64,000 nt of DNA, taken from NCBI GenBank assembly GCA_964611645.1, contig CAZTAO010000019.1, positions 1 through 64,000 of the forward strand, given 5' to 3'. Source of the DNA: CAZTAO01 sp964611645. Lineage in GTDB: Bacteria; Armatimonadota; UBA5829. Below the pieces are notes generated by a model. The model did not search any database and had not been told where the DNA came from. It saw only the letters and a program-made list of their open reading frames with translations. Made by a program: the position numbers and the translations under genes. Positions 50,932 through 58,917 of this stretch are shown here, in pieces (position 1 is the first letter of the stretch; every line of letters begins with the position of its first letter).

Positions 50932-52773
50932 TCAGAATGTGATCTTCCTCAGCCTCTCAATCATCTTCGCAATCTTCCCTCTATGCTCCATCATCGGCCT
51001 TGGGTCGGTTGTGAACTTGACGGTGTTTTCGGAGATGTTGGTCGGAACCACCAGCAGCCCTTCCGCTTCGACCACTACGGCGGCATCGGCTTTGCCACGA
51101 ACCCGGTCTACCTGCTGCTTGAGCATGTAGAAGTATTCGTAGTCCTCCATACCGTCCCGCAGGTTTTCCCAGCGGACAGAGGAGATTGCCGAAGCAAAGA
51201 TCGGGTCGTGCGGTTTGTTGGGGTCCACTCTTGGCGGGTAGAGGTATCGGCCATCGCCGTTGCCCCAGGACTGCTTCTTGCCGATAGGCGTCCCGTAGCC
51301 TTCAACATAGCTCGCGGGATCGGCCCACGGGTCTTGCAGGGAGTCCGGGAAGGCATTTGCGCTTGTCCACCAGTTGGTGCTCCAGATGAGTATTCCCTGG
51401 ACACCATACTGCCACGACTGCCACGGCCACAGCCTCATTTCAGTCGCCGGATGCTCGATGAACTCACTGATATACGGAGCCTGAGGCGCGCAGCAAATAT
51501 ACCACCAAACCTCCTCGCCCGCTGCCTTCCGCTCGGCTACTTTCTCGGGTGTCCATTCCGGTGACAGCGCGCACCACAGGTCCACCTTGCCCATCAGGTC
51601 CGGCGAAGGCTGCTTTGTGAGCATTCTCTTGAGCTTGGGCGCATACTTCTTGATACGGTCCATCACCTCGGCGACAAACGGATAGTCTTTCGTATCAGGC
51701 TCATCAAACCAGTAGATATATGCCTTGTCGATCCAGCCTTTCGTTACAAGGTGATTCTGAATCTGCCCGAAGTAGTCGGCCACCAGCCGTTCATACTCTG
51801 GGCTGCCGGCGGAGTATTCCCCGATCTTGCCGATCCTGCGTTCATAGAATGTGCCGCCGCCGAGCGCCTCCAGAGGCAGCACAAACGCGTTGAAATGGTA
51901 CTTGTCCATGTAGGTCTTCGCGGCCTTGTCGAAAGCGCGGAAGTCCACCTTCACCTTCTGCTGGTCGCCCTTTCCCACAACGCTCACCTTGATCGGGGCG
52001 TACTCGTAGAAAGAGTAAGGCGCTATCCGGTGCTCGCCGAATGACTTCATATACTCGGCGAAGACCTTCTCCTTATCGGCCTGTGTCTTGACGTGGTGAT
52101 ACTTCTCCATATTGGCCGGGTAGAACCCAAACCCGCTTCTCAGGTGGCTCTCACGCGGGAGGGTGAAATCGAAGACTGTAACCGTCAGCGGCGCGGACAA
52201 CGTCCCCTTATCGGTCACGATCTCAATCTTGCCGCTGTAATCCCCCGCCGCGATGCGCTCGGGGACTCTCACCAGCACCCAGATCGACTGGCTTCGTCCC
52301 GCAGGGACCACGAGGGGCGTCTTAAGCGGGGGCAGGGGATCGGGGTATTCGCCGGCGTGGCCAAGATAATCTGTTGGGTTCACTATATTGACCGTGGCAA
52401 CCTCAAAGAGCAAAATGGCCGACGCCGGAATCCGGCTTCGCTTTCCCCGCAAGTCGGACACGACAACCTTGTTGATGGACAGGCCCGCGGATTTCGCCGC
52501 CAGCACTATCTGCACTGGCTCGAACTCGCCTCGCGCGGCCTCCAGAGCGATTGTGGGCCGGGAGTTGTCTGCCGGGGTCCCGCCGATGGGGTCTACTTTC
52601 CAGGCGCTTTCGCACCACCAGGCGGAAGCGCCGGTAAGGTCACCATTCAGGGTATAGCCGTATCCGATACTGTTCGGCGGCTTGGGCTGCTCTTGAGCGT
52701 GAAGCATGACTGTCCCTCCAAGAAGCGAGAAACCAATGGCGAGCAGGGCAAGCGGAATTGCGCGGAACTTCAT
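50932..52773 (-). CDS. Secreted DUF4091-type glycosidase-like protein
   Basis: A 613-residue exported protein with signal peptide (residues 1-26, 'LALLAIGFSLLGGTVMLHAQ'). Residues 30-210 form a beta-sandwich ('EAARGEFEPVQIVLAA'); the middle is a TIM-barrel-like domain ('YIYWFDEPDTKDYPFVAEVM', 'VDLWCALSPEWTPE', 'EVWWYICCAPQAPY'), and the last part matches DUF4091 ('DPIFASAISSVRWENLRDGM', 'EDYEYFYMLKQQ'). Asp-Glu in 'WFDEPD' is the plausible catalytic pair. ATG 52773 follows GGACC; the frame remains open upstream without homology. It is divergent from the first GntR gene and may share its control region. Confidence 0.82.
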   Translation of the reverse strand: MKFRAIPLALLAIGFSLLGGTVMLHAQEQPKPPNSIGYGYTLNGDLTGASAWWCESAWKVDPIGGTPADNSRPTIALEAARGEFEPVQIVLAAKSAGLSINKVVVSDLRGKRSRIPASAILLFEVATVNIVNPTDYLGHAGEYPDPLPPLKTPLVVPAGRSQSIWVLVRVPERIAAGDYSGKIEIVTDKGTLSAPLTVTVFDFTLPRESHLRSGFGFYPANMEKYHHVKTQADKEKVFAEYMKSFGEHRIAPYSFYEYAPIKVSVVGKGDQQKVKVDFRAFDKAAKTYMDKYHFNAFVLPLEALGGGTFYERRIGKIGEYSAGSPEYERLVADYFGQIQNHLVTKGWIDKAYIYWFDEPDTKDYPFVAEVMDRIKKYAPKLKRMLTKQPSPDLMGKVDLWCALSPEWTPEKVAERKAAGEEVWWYICCAPQAPYISEFIEHPATEMRLWPWQSWQYGVQGILIWSTNWWTSANAFPDSLQDPWADPASYVEGYGTPIGKKQSWGNGDGRYLYPPRVDPNKPHDPIFASAISSVRWENLRDGMEDYEYFYMLKQQVDRVRGKADAAVVVEAEGLLVVPTNISENTVKFTTDPRPMMEHRGKIAKMIERLRKITF

Positions 52774-52912
52774 GTAGTAGGTCCTTTCAGGTCGGCAGGC
52801 AGCTATGCATGCCAGGTGGATTGACGTGCACGAGGGAACATCCAAGCAGGATTGCTCAGTCATTATACATGATACTAGACCCAAAAAACCGCAAAAAGTT
52901 ACAGCCAATGTA

Positions 52913-52941
52913 TTGACTTCTGTCTTGCACGGTGATATGCT
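52913..52941 (+). promoter_or_regulatory. sigma70-type promoter of the first GntR gene
   Basis: TTGACT (52913-52918), 17-bp spacer, TATGCT (52936-52941). The operator at 52948-52969 lies over the start site. Confidence 0.7.
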
Positions 52942-52947
52942 CAAATT

Positions 52948-52969
52948 GGTGGTCGATGGTCAGACCACC
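52948..52969. promoter_or_regulatory. Predicted FadR/GntR operator 1
   Basis: Contains TGGTCAGACCA (52957-52967), which is TGGT-N3-ACCA, the consensus arrangement of FadR-subfamily operators. A wider arm pair GGTGGTC (52948-52954) / GACCACC (52963-52969) encloses it. Position just after the -10 fits repression of the downstream regulator gene. The same TGGT-N3-ACCACC string recurs upstream of the second regulator. Confidence 0.72.
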
Positions 52970-53067
52970 TAACCGCTGCAACGACGCTGCGACAATGAAG
53001 TCTAGCGCATCCGTCGGCGTCAAGTCAACGGCTTGATCGCTGAGGAGCACGAGGTAGTAAACCGAGT

Positions 53068-53790
53068 ATGGCAGACGCAGTTGTCGCGATGGAGCCGGTT
53101 GTTCGCTCAAACCTGACCTCCCAGGTCATTGAGAGTGTCAAGGCATACATAACGGCCAATGATCTCGCTCCGGGAGCCAGGCTTCCTGGCGAGCGGGACT
53201 TGGCTGCGACTCTAGGCGTAAGCCGCACCGTGGCCCGCGAAGCCCTTAAGGCATTGGAGGCTGTCGGTATCTTGCGGATCAGCGCCGGCAACGGCATATA
53301 TGTCGCCGAACACGTCTTCCCCGCACTTGTCGATCACATCTCTTTCGCCCTCTTGCGCTCTCCCCAGGAGTTCCGGCATCTGCTCCGCACCAGGATGGCC
53401 ATAGAAGTTGGCGCGCTTGAAGAGGTGCTGGAGAACATCGATGAGGGCGACTTGGAGGCTTTGGAACTGGCTTGCGCAAAGCTGGAGTCCGCCGAGTCTG
53501 CCGGCGAGTATGTCGCTGCGGAGATGGAGTTTCATGGCGGTATCATAGCTGCCACCCGCAATCCGCTTCTTGTGAGCCTTTCCTCCTTACTGAGGGAGTT
53601 CTTCCTCAGCGTTGTGCCCATTGTGAATATTGACCGCATCCGGCAGGATGCAGTGATAGACGCCAATCGACATCGGGATATACTCGATGCGCTTCGGAGA
53701 CGGGATATTCCGCTCGCCCGGAGCATAATAAGTGACCATATTCAGCACCAGGATGGTCCGTTGGAGGAGGTGGTAGCATCGGCGATGTAG
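53068..53790 (+). CDS. FadR-subfamily GntR regulator 1
   Basis: A 240-residue transcription regulator. The N-terminal winged helix (about 12-82) includes 'LAPGARLPGERDLAATLGVS' and 'RTVAREALKALEAVGILRIS', typical GntR recognition sequence. The C-terminal FCD domain (about 95-225) has 'RTRMAIEVGALE', 'MEFHGGIIAATRNPLLVSLS' and 'DANRHRDILDALRRRDI', whose Asp/His residues usually bind a metal and a carboxylate effector. It follows a promoter whose start region is covered by its probable own operator, so autoregulation is likely. A pseudopilin gene follows 74 bp later. A near paralogue lies at 55716-56450. Confidence 0.92.
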   Translation: MADAVVAMEPVVRSNLTSQVIESVKAYITANDLAPGARLPGERDLAATLGVSRTVAREALKALEAVGILRISAGNGIYVAEHVFPALVDHISFALLRSPQEFRHLLRTRMAIEVGALEEVLENIDEGDLEALELACAKLESAESAGEYVAAEMEFHGGIIAATRNPLLVSLSSLLREFFLSVVPIVNIDRIRQDAVIDANRHRDILDALRRRDIPLARSIISDHIQHQDGPLEEVVASAM

Positions 53791-53864
53791 CCGGACTAGT
53801 AGATTGAGTGTGATGTATATATCCAGCAAGAATAGTTGACCCAAGAACAAGGAGAGATGTTAAG

Positions 53865-54518
53865 ATGAAACGGAAAGGTTTTACCCTTATCGAACTGCTG
53901 GTAGTCATAGCTATCATAGCTATACTGGCAGCCATACTGTTCCCTGTCTTCGCAAAGGCAAGGGAGAAGGCCCGACAGGCCTCTTGCACAAGCAACTTCA
54001 AGCAGGTCGGCCTCGCGTCTCTGCAGTATGTACAGGACTATGATGAGACATACCCCATGGCGGGCTGCTGCCTGAACGGTGGCGTTCCGCCTGCTCCCTA
54101 CGGGCAGTTGTACGGCCTGGCGCCATACATGAAGAGTAGTCAGACTCTCATCTGCCCGAGTACCAAGTCAATCACGGGCATAATGCACAACTGGACCGCT
54201 GCCTATCAAGATCGCGTCTGGGGGTGTACCCGAGCCGCGTTCGCTACTCCTGGCGCCCGGTTGTCGTATTTTAAGAATGTTGCCTCCGTTATCAGCTTGA
54301 TAGACATGCTTTATCCCGCTGGCAGGTTAACAAATACCAACATCGGTTTCTACAAGGCCGAGGCCTATAGCAATGGTGGGCCTCACGGTGAGGGCGGAAA
54401 CATCGGTTTCGCGGACGGACACGTCAAGTGGTACAACTACTCCAGCATGCCGGCGGCGGCCTGGGCGAGCACTTGGCCGGAACAGCAGATCAGTTGCAGC
54501 GTGGATTACCAGCCGTAG
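53865..54518 (+). CDS. Type II pseudopilin with H-X9-DG motif, copy 1
   Basis: A 217-residue secretion- or surface-structure pseudopilin. Residues 1-5 (MKRKG) are a short leader cut before the Phe of 'GFTLIELLVVIAIIAILAA' (Glu at +5 after cleavage is present), and 'LFPVFAKAREKARQ' follows. The C-terminus has 'HGEGGNIGFADGHVKWYN', the H-X9-DG signature of the prepilin-type processing-associated family (DUF1559-like). Such proteins are expanded in Armatimonadota and planctomycetes. ATG 53865 has AAGGAGAG 10 nt upstream. It lies behind GntR gene 1 and a strong hairpin follows it. Confidence 0.93.
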   Translation: MKRKGFTLIELLVVIAIIAILAAILFPVFAKAREKARQASCTSNFKQVGLASLQYVQDYDETYPMAGCCLNGGVPPAPYGQLYGLAPYMKSSQTLICPSTKSITGIMHNWTAAYQDRVWGCTRAAFATPGARLSYFKNVASVISLIDMLYPAGRLTNTNIGFYKAEAYSNGGPHGEGGNIGFADGHVKWYNYSSMPAAAWASTWPEQQISCSVDYQP

Positions 54519-54555
54519 ATATGCGCTCTTGGCGCGAACAGGCTGTCTGTCTTGC

Positions 54556-54587
54556 CTCCTCCTCTTCGTGGAAACGGAGAGGAGGAG
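54556..54587 (+). terminator. Hairpin after pseudopilin 1
   Basis: CTCCTCCTCT (54556-54565) / AGAGGAGGAG (54578-54587), with an inner CGT/ACG stem and GGAA tetraloop. It lies 38 bp after the stop codon. No U-tract follows, so it may only slow or attenuate transcription. Confidence 0.55.
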
Positions 54588-54751
54588 TTGGGCGTTCTCT
54601 GTTGGCAGTGGCTACGTGCGTTGCCGGAGCCGACTATGTGGTCGAATGCAGTTATCTGAAAGGGGGGTGTGCTTACTGATTCTGAGAGTGGTCGGTAGTC
54701 TTAGGGAGTCTCCGTGATTCGTAATACACATAAAAAAGGAGAAATGCTGAA

Positions 54752-55471
54752 ATGAATCGGAAAGGTTTTACCCTAATCGAACTGCTGGTAGTCATAGCGA
54801 TTATCGCTATACTAGCAGCCATCCTTTTCCCTGTATTTGCCAAGGCCCGCGAGAAGGCACGGCAGACAGCATGTCTGAGCAACTGCAAGCAGATTGGCCT
54901 GGCCTTTATGCAGTATGTTCAGGACTACGACGAAACATACCCGGCTACCACGAGTTGGCCTTGCCCGGTGTGGGCGTATCTGCCTGCCGGAACTCCGGCT
55001 CCCAGCGTCTTGAACCCATACATCAAGAGCATGGACTTCTGGCTTTGCCCCAGTCGGGACAAGAATGACACATGGCCCGGGGCTGCGGGCATCCCTGCCA
55101 CCTATGCCTACAATGCAACCCTGGGTGGCGGTGTTCAGTTTGGCACGGCGGCTCCGTGGTGGATACTGCCCAACGCTCCTATGACCTTGGCGAATGTGAA
55201 GATGCCTGCATCTACAGTGCTTCAGGGCGAGTGCGTGGGCAGCAGTTCCTGCTTCCTGCCCCCGAGCGGCGCTGGCGGGAATGCTCTGACCAATAGCTGG
55301 TTCCAGTATAACCCCGCGATGTCCGGCTTTGGCGACACCGTAGGGCCACACTTCCGGCACAACGAGGGAATGAATCTTACGCTGGCTGACGGCCACGCGA
55401 AGTGGTTCATCAGGTCCAACGCCGACCTGTCCAACCCGGATGACAGAATGTGGAGTGGTAACGGGTTCTGA
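54752..55471 (+). CDS. Type II pseudopilin with H-X9-DG motif, copy 2
   Basis: A 239-residue pseudopilin with the same leader and methylated-Phe helix as its neighbours (MNRKG then 'FTLIELLVVIAIIAILAA'), followed by 'QTACLSNCKQIGLAFMQYVQ' and 'DYDETYPA'. The C-terminal signature is 'RHNEGMNLTLADGHAKWF'. The first 40 codons are almost identical at DNA level to copies 1 and 3 whereas the remainder differs strongly. ATG 54752 has AAGGAG 12 nt upstream. A very strong hairpin terminator follows at 55504-55531. Confidence 0.93.
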   Translation: MNRKGFTLIELLVVIAIIAILAAILFPVFAKAREKARQTACLSNCKQIGLAFMQYVQDYDETYPATTSWPCPVWAYLPAGTPAPSVLNPYIKSMDFWLCPSRDKNDTWPGAAGIPATYAYNATLGGGVQFGTAAPWWILPNAPMTLANVKMPASTVLQGECVGSSSCFLPPSGAGGNALTNSWFQYNPAMSGFGDTVGPHFRHNEGMNLTLADGHAKWFIRSNADLSNPDDRMWSGNGF

Positions 55472-55503
55472 GTTGTTTCTTCCCAGTCTGGAATGCTACA
55501 AAC

Positions 55504-55531
55504 AATGGCCGCCCCATCCGGGGCGGCCATT
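55504..55531 (+). terminator. Strong GC-rich terminator hairpin after pseudopilin 2
   Basis: AATGGCCGCCCC (55504-55515), loop ATCC, GGGGCGGCCATT (55520-55531): a perfect 12-bp stem. Only two Us follow, so it is intrinsic-like or may pause polymerase. It separates the first regulator/pilin set from the second. Confidence 0.75.
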
Positions 55532-55564
55532 CTGCAATGGTAGAAAATAGTTTGTCTTGAGGTA

Positions 55565-55593
55565 TTGACAAATGATATTGGGTGAGGTAAATT
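55565..55593 (+). promoter_or_regulatory. sigma70-type promoter of the second GntR gene
   Basis: Perfect TTGACA (55565-55570), 17-bp spacer, TAAATT (55588-55593). Confidence 0.72.
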
Positions 55594-55604
55594 GTATGCG
55601 TTAA

Positions 55605-55625
55605 GTGGTACGACCACCGTACCAC
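55605..55625. promoter_or_regulatory. Predicted FadR/GntR operator 2
   Basis: GTGGTACG (55605-55612) and CGTACCAC (55618-55625) form a perfect inverted repeat round a 5-bp centre, and the overlapping TGGTACGACCA (55606-55616) is TGGT-N3-ACCA, followed by CC as in operator 1. It starts 12 bp after the -10 element. Confidence 0.75.
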
Positions 55626-55715
55626 CAGAACACCCAGCCACTCAATCAGGCTGGGGTATCTCAGTGTCGAGCGTGAAATCCCGGAATCGCTCGCCTGTTG
55701 GGTAGAGCCTTCAAC

Positions 55716-56450
55716 ATGACCACCGAAGCTATAGGTCTGGAGCCTGTTGTCAGGACCAACCTGACAACGCAGGTAGTCGACAGCATCAAGGGCTATATCA
55801 CTGCCAACGATCTTGCGCCTGGGTCGAAGCTCCCGGGTGAGCGAGAGCTGGCGCGCACTCTGGGTGTGAGTCGCGCTGTTACGCGCGAGGCTCTGAAAAC
55901 CCTGGAAGCGGTTGGGATAGTTGAGATAAGCGCTGGTAACGGTGTATACGTGTCCGATAGAGTAGGCCCAGCCCTCTTTAACCACATTTCCTTCGCCCTC
56001 ATGAGGTTTCCGCAGGAGTTTCGCCATCTGGCTATGACCAGATTGGCCATCGAGGTCGGCGCTTTGGGAGAGGTGCTGGCCAATATCAATGACACCGATT
56101 TCAGCAAGCTGGAGAACACTTGCCGCAGGCTGGAGTGCGCGCGGTGCGCCGACGAGTATATCGCCGCTGAAATGGAGTTTCACGGTGGGCTCATAGCTGC
56201 GTCTCGTAACCCGTTGCTGATAGAGCTGTGCGCGTTGCTTCGCGAGTTCTTTCTTGACGAGGCCGACATGGTCAATGTGAGCAGGATTCCCGAGGATGTG
56301 GTGATCGATGCCAACAGTCACAGGGAGATATTGGATGCCCTCCGCGTGCGGGACCTCTCCCTCGCGCGGAGCAGATTGTGCCACCACATAGAGATAGGGA
56401 ATGACGAAGTGCTTCAAAACCAGGAGGTGATGAATCTGATAATGGCGTAG
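55716..56450 (+). CDS. FadR-subfamily GntR regulator 2
   Basis: A 244-residue paralogue of the first regulator. Winged-helix part: 'LAPGSKLPGERELARTLGVS' and 'RAVTREALKTLEAVGIVEIS'. FCD part: 'MTRLAIEVGALGEVLANI', 'MEFHGGLIAASRNPLLIELC' and 'DANSHREILDALRVRDLSLA'. Recognition helices of both regulators are similar, so they may bind the same TGGT-N3-ACCA sites and could cross-regulate. ATG 55716 is preferred (homology starts there); TTG at 55698 is an alternative. A third pseudopilin follows 61 bp later. Confidence 0.92.
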   Translation: MTTEAIGLEPVVRTNLTTQVVDSIKGYITANDLAPGSKLPGERELARTLGVSRAVTREALKTLEAVGIVEISAGNGVYVSDRVGPALFNHISFALMRFPQEFRHLAMTRLAIEVGALGEVLANINDTDFSKLENTCRRLECARCADEYIAAEMEFHGGLIAASRNPLLIELCALLREFFLDEADMVNVSRIPEDVVIDANSHREILDALRVRDLSLARSRLCHHIEIGNDEVLQNQEVMNLIMA

Positions 56451-56511
56451 CCCGTAGTGCAGTTAGGTCTTTGTATCGTACGTAACGACAAAAACAAGGA
56501 GAGATACTGAG

Positions 56512-57216
56512 ATGAAGCGGAAAGGTTTTACCCTGATCGAACTGCTGGTAGTCATAGCAATTATAGCTATACTGGCGGCCATACTCTTCCCCGTGTTTGC
56601 CAAAGCCCGTGAAAAGGCACGGCAGGCTACATGTCTGAGCAATCAGAAGCAAATTGGTCTTGCGGCCATGCAATACGTGCAGGACTACGACGAGACATAT
56701 CCTACCTCATGGTTACAGGGCCCTGGTGGTACTTACGGCCCAACATATATGGGCTGCCTTGAGCCCTACATCAAATCCTTGGATGTATGGAGTTGCCCAA
56801 GCCAGCCCAAGCCGGGATGGGCTCTGTTTACCACCAGCCCTCCGCCCGGTGTTACCGTCCGTGTGCCGAAATGCTATATGGGCAACTGGAGAGTAGTCAC
56901 GTGGTTCGGTACTCCTGCCACTCTCGCCAGTATCAAGAGCCCCTCCGCCACTATGATGCTGTTCGATGCGTATGACAAATGGGCTGAGACGCAGATGATC
57001 GTGGTATTGAATGGTGAAAACTACCTATACCTGTCCGGCGGCTCATCCAGAACCGACCTTGTGTGGCCCGACGGGACACCATCAGCACGTACCCACAGTG
57101 ATGGCACCAACCTGATCTATGCTGACGGCCACGTAAAGTGGATGAAAGAGACTACTTTTTACAACGAAGCTGTGGCGGATCGGGCGGGAAGCCCCTCCAT
57201 CTGGAATCCGCTCTAG
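56512..57216 (+). CDS. Type II pseudopilin with H-X9-DG motif, copy 3
   Basis: A 234-residue pseudopilin. Leader MKRKG and 'FTLIELLVVIAIIAILAA' as in copies 1 and 2; 'ATCLSNQKQIGLAAMQYVQ' follows; C-terminal signature 'HSDGTNLIYADGHVKWMKE'. ATG 56512 has AAGGAGAG 10 nt upstream, the same spacing and bases as copy 1. It lies after regulator 2 and ahead of the sialidase-like genes. Confidence 0.93.
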   Translation: MKRKGFTLIELLVVIAIIAILAAILFPVFAKAREKARQATCLSNQKQIGLAAMQYVQDYDETYPTSWLQGPGGTYGPTYMGCLEPYIKSLDVWSCPSQPKPGWALFTTSPPPGVTVRVPKCYMGNWRVVTWFGTPATLASIKSPSATMMLFDAYDKWAETQMIVVLNGENYLYLSGGSSRTDLVWPDGTPSARTHSDGTNLIYADGHVKWMKETTFYNEAVADRAGSPSIWNPL

Positions 57217-57309
57217 TAAAGTCTCATTGGCCTGCTGAGGTTGTGCCTATGTCGCTACTGTCCTGCGACCGTGCCCCAGCCAGTCCGGTAACGGCTGGTT
57301 GTCCATTAG

Positions 57310-57402
57310 CTTGGTGTGAATTGCCAGTTTGCTGACGGACACGTAAAATGGTACAGGGAATCAGCGATGAACTCGACTATGTGGGATTTGGACACACCCT
57401 AG
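57310..57402 (+). pseudogene. Orphan C-terminus of a fourth H-X9-DG pseudopilin
   Basis: A 30-codon tail with no start reads 'LGVNCQFADGHVKWYRES' then 'AMNSTMWDLDTP' and ends at TAG (57400-57402). 'GVNCQFADGHVKW' matches the end of pseudopilins 1-3 ('GTNLIYADGHVKW'). Upstream, TAG at 57307 closes the frame and no N-terminal pilin sequence exists. This is the relic of a deleted fourth copy, lying between copy 3 and the first sialidase-like gene. Confidence 0.8.
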
Positions 57403-57501
57403 TCGTCGAGTACGCGAGTTGGTCTAGTTATTCGACTGCCGTGCGGACGCTGGATGCCAGCATATCTCCGCGCGGCAGTCACTATTCTGGAGGGCATTGA
57501 T

Positions 57502-58884
57502 ATGAGACGAGGCGTGATAGCAGGACTTGTGATAGTCGGAGTGGCAACCATTATTTGTTGGGGATGCGGGATGGCGCTGTGCAAGGATTCTGAGGCTATG
57601 AAGACTGTCGGCAACACCAATCCGTCGGCAAGAAACGCGGAAATCATATCATCATCCAATCCTCCGATCGGGTGGCAGAAGCACACGGTGATTCGGGCAA
57701 ACGGCAGTGGCGAGCCTTTGCGGCTGCCTGCTCAGTTCAACCTGGTCAGCGGCCCATACGAGCACCAGAACATGCAGATGCCAAGCCTCATCTACATGCC
57801 CGAGAAGAAGCGGCTGCTCATTACGGCGGAGTTCGGCCCACCCACCGTGAAGACTATAATCATGACCAGCAACGATTTCGGCGGGACCTGGACACAGAAA
57901 CGCTGGATGCGCACCAATGCCAACGGAGACCCGGACATAGCCATGACGGTCGGCACAACCTACCTTGGCAAGGGAGTGGTCACGGCCAGCCCGGAGTCAG
58001 GGATGCGGGTGTTCAGCCGCGATTTCGGTGAGACATGGACAGAATCCTACCCGGTTCCGGCGGTCACCAAAGGCAAAGCTCTCTACCACTGGGATCCTCT
58101 GCTGGTGGACAAAGACAAGTCCGGCAATATCACCAGGCTGGCCGAAGCGCGCTACCACGAGACTGGCTACGGCAGGAACGATCCCGATCCCACTCACAAG
58201 TTCGACCAGGCGGTGATATGGTTCAGCGAGGACATCGGCAAGACGTGGTCTGAGCCGCTAGAGGTTCCGCAGTGGTATGGGGTCAATGAGCTTGCGTTGG
58301 TGAGGGCAATGAACGGCGACATCATCGCCGGATGTCGCACGGATAACCCCGTCAGGTTTACCGATATCCAGGACATGTGGTCGGGTCTGGCAATCTCGAT
58401 CTCCAAAGACAACGGCAAGACCTGGTCCCCCCAGAACCCATTATATGAGTATGGCCGACATCACCCCAGCTTCGTGGTAATGCCCAACGGCGACCTGGTG
58501 ATGGTCTATGTTGTTCGATGCGGCTACACCAACAATGCCGAGGGGCTGTGGCGGTTTGGCATCGAGGCCGTGGTAAGCAAAGATAACGGCAAGACCTGGG
58601 ACCTCGACCACAAGTACATCCTGGCGTGGTGGACGGGCAAGTGCACCGGCGGGAACTGGTGGTGGGGCCTGGCGCAGTCTACCGCGACTGTGCTGCTGCC
58701 CGACGGCTCTCTTCTGACCACGTTCAGCACCGGATTCCGTAATGAGCCGGGGCAGCCCCTGTGCATAATGGACACCGCGCTGGTGAACTGGAGGCCCAGC
58801 AACAAGCCGGTCAACACCGACAAGACAATATCCAGCGCGCCGTTTGATTCCGACGGCCGCAATAAGTACGACATCAAGCTCTAG
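57502..58884 (+). CDS. Asp-box (BNR) sialidase-like exported protein 1
   Basis: A 460-residue predicted exported beta-propeller. The N-terminal hydrophobic segment (about 5-27) ends near 'IICWGCGMALC', a weak lipobox-like site. Asp-box motifs (S-x-D-x-G-x-T-W) recur: 'SNDFGGTWT', 'SRDFGETWT', 'SEDIGKTWS', 'SKDNGKTWS' and 'SKDNGKTWD'. 'LRLPAQF' sits where sialidases have the FRIP-type Arg motif. Whether it is an exo-alpha-sialidase or another glycan-active propeller cannot be decided. ATG 57502 has CTGGAGG 10 nt upstream. It is the first of four paralogues in a row. Confidence 0.8.
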   Translation: MRRGVIAGLVIVGVATIICWGCGMALCKDSEAMKTVGNTNPSARNAEIISSSNPPIGWQKHTVIRANGSGEPLRLPAQFNLVSGPYEHQNMQMPSLIYMPEKKRLLITAEFGPPTVKTIIMTSNDFGGTWTQKRWMRTNANGDPDIAMTVGTTYLGKGVVTASPESGMRVFSRDFGETWTESYPVPAVTKGKALYHWDPLLVDKDKSGNITRLAEARYHETGYGRNDPDPTHKFDQAVIWFSEDIGKTWSEPLEVPQWYGVNELALVRAMNGDIIAGCRTDNPVRFTDIQDMWSGLAISISKDNGKTWSPQNPLYEYGRHHPSFVVMPNGDLVMVYVVRCGYTNNAEGLWRFGIEAVVSKDNGKTWDLDHKYILAWWTGKCTGGNWWWGLAQSTATVLLPDGSLLTTFSTGFRNEPGQPLCIMDTALVNWRPSNKPVNTDKTISSAPFDSDGRNKYDIKL

Positions 58885-58917
58885 CATTTTGACTGCTGAG
58901 ACTGTATGGGAGAGTAT

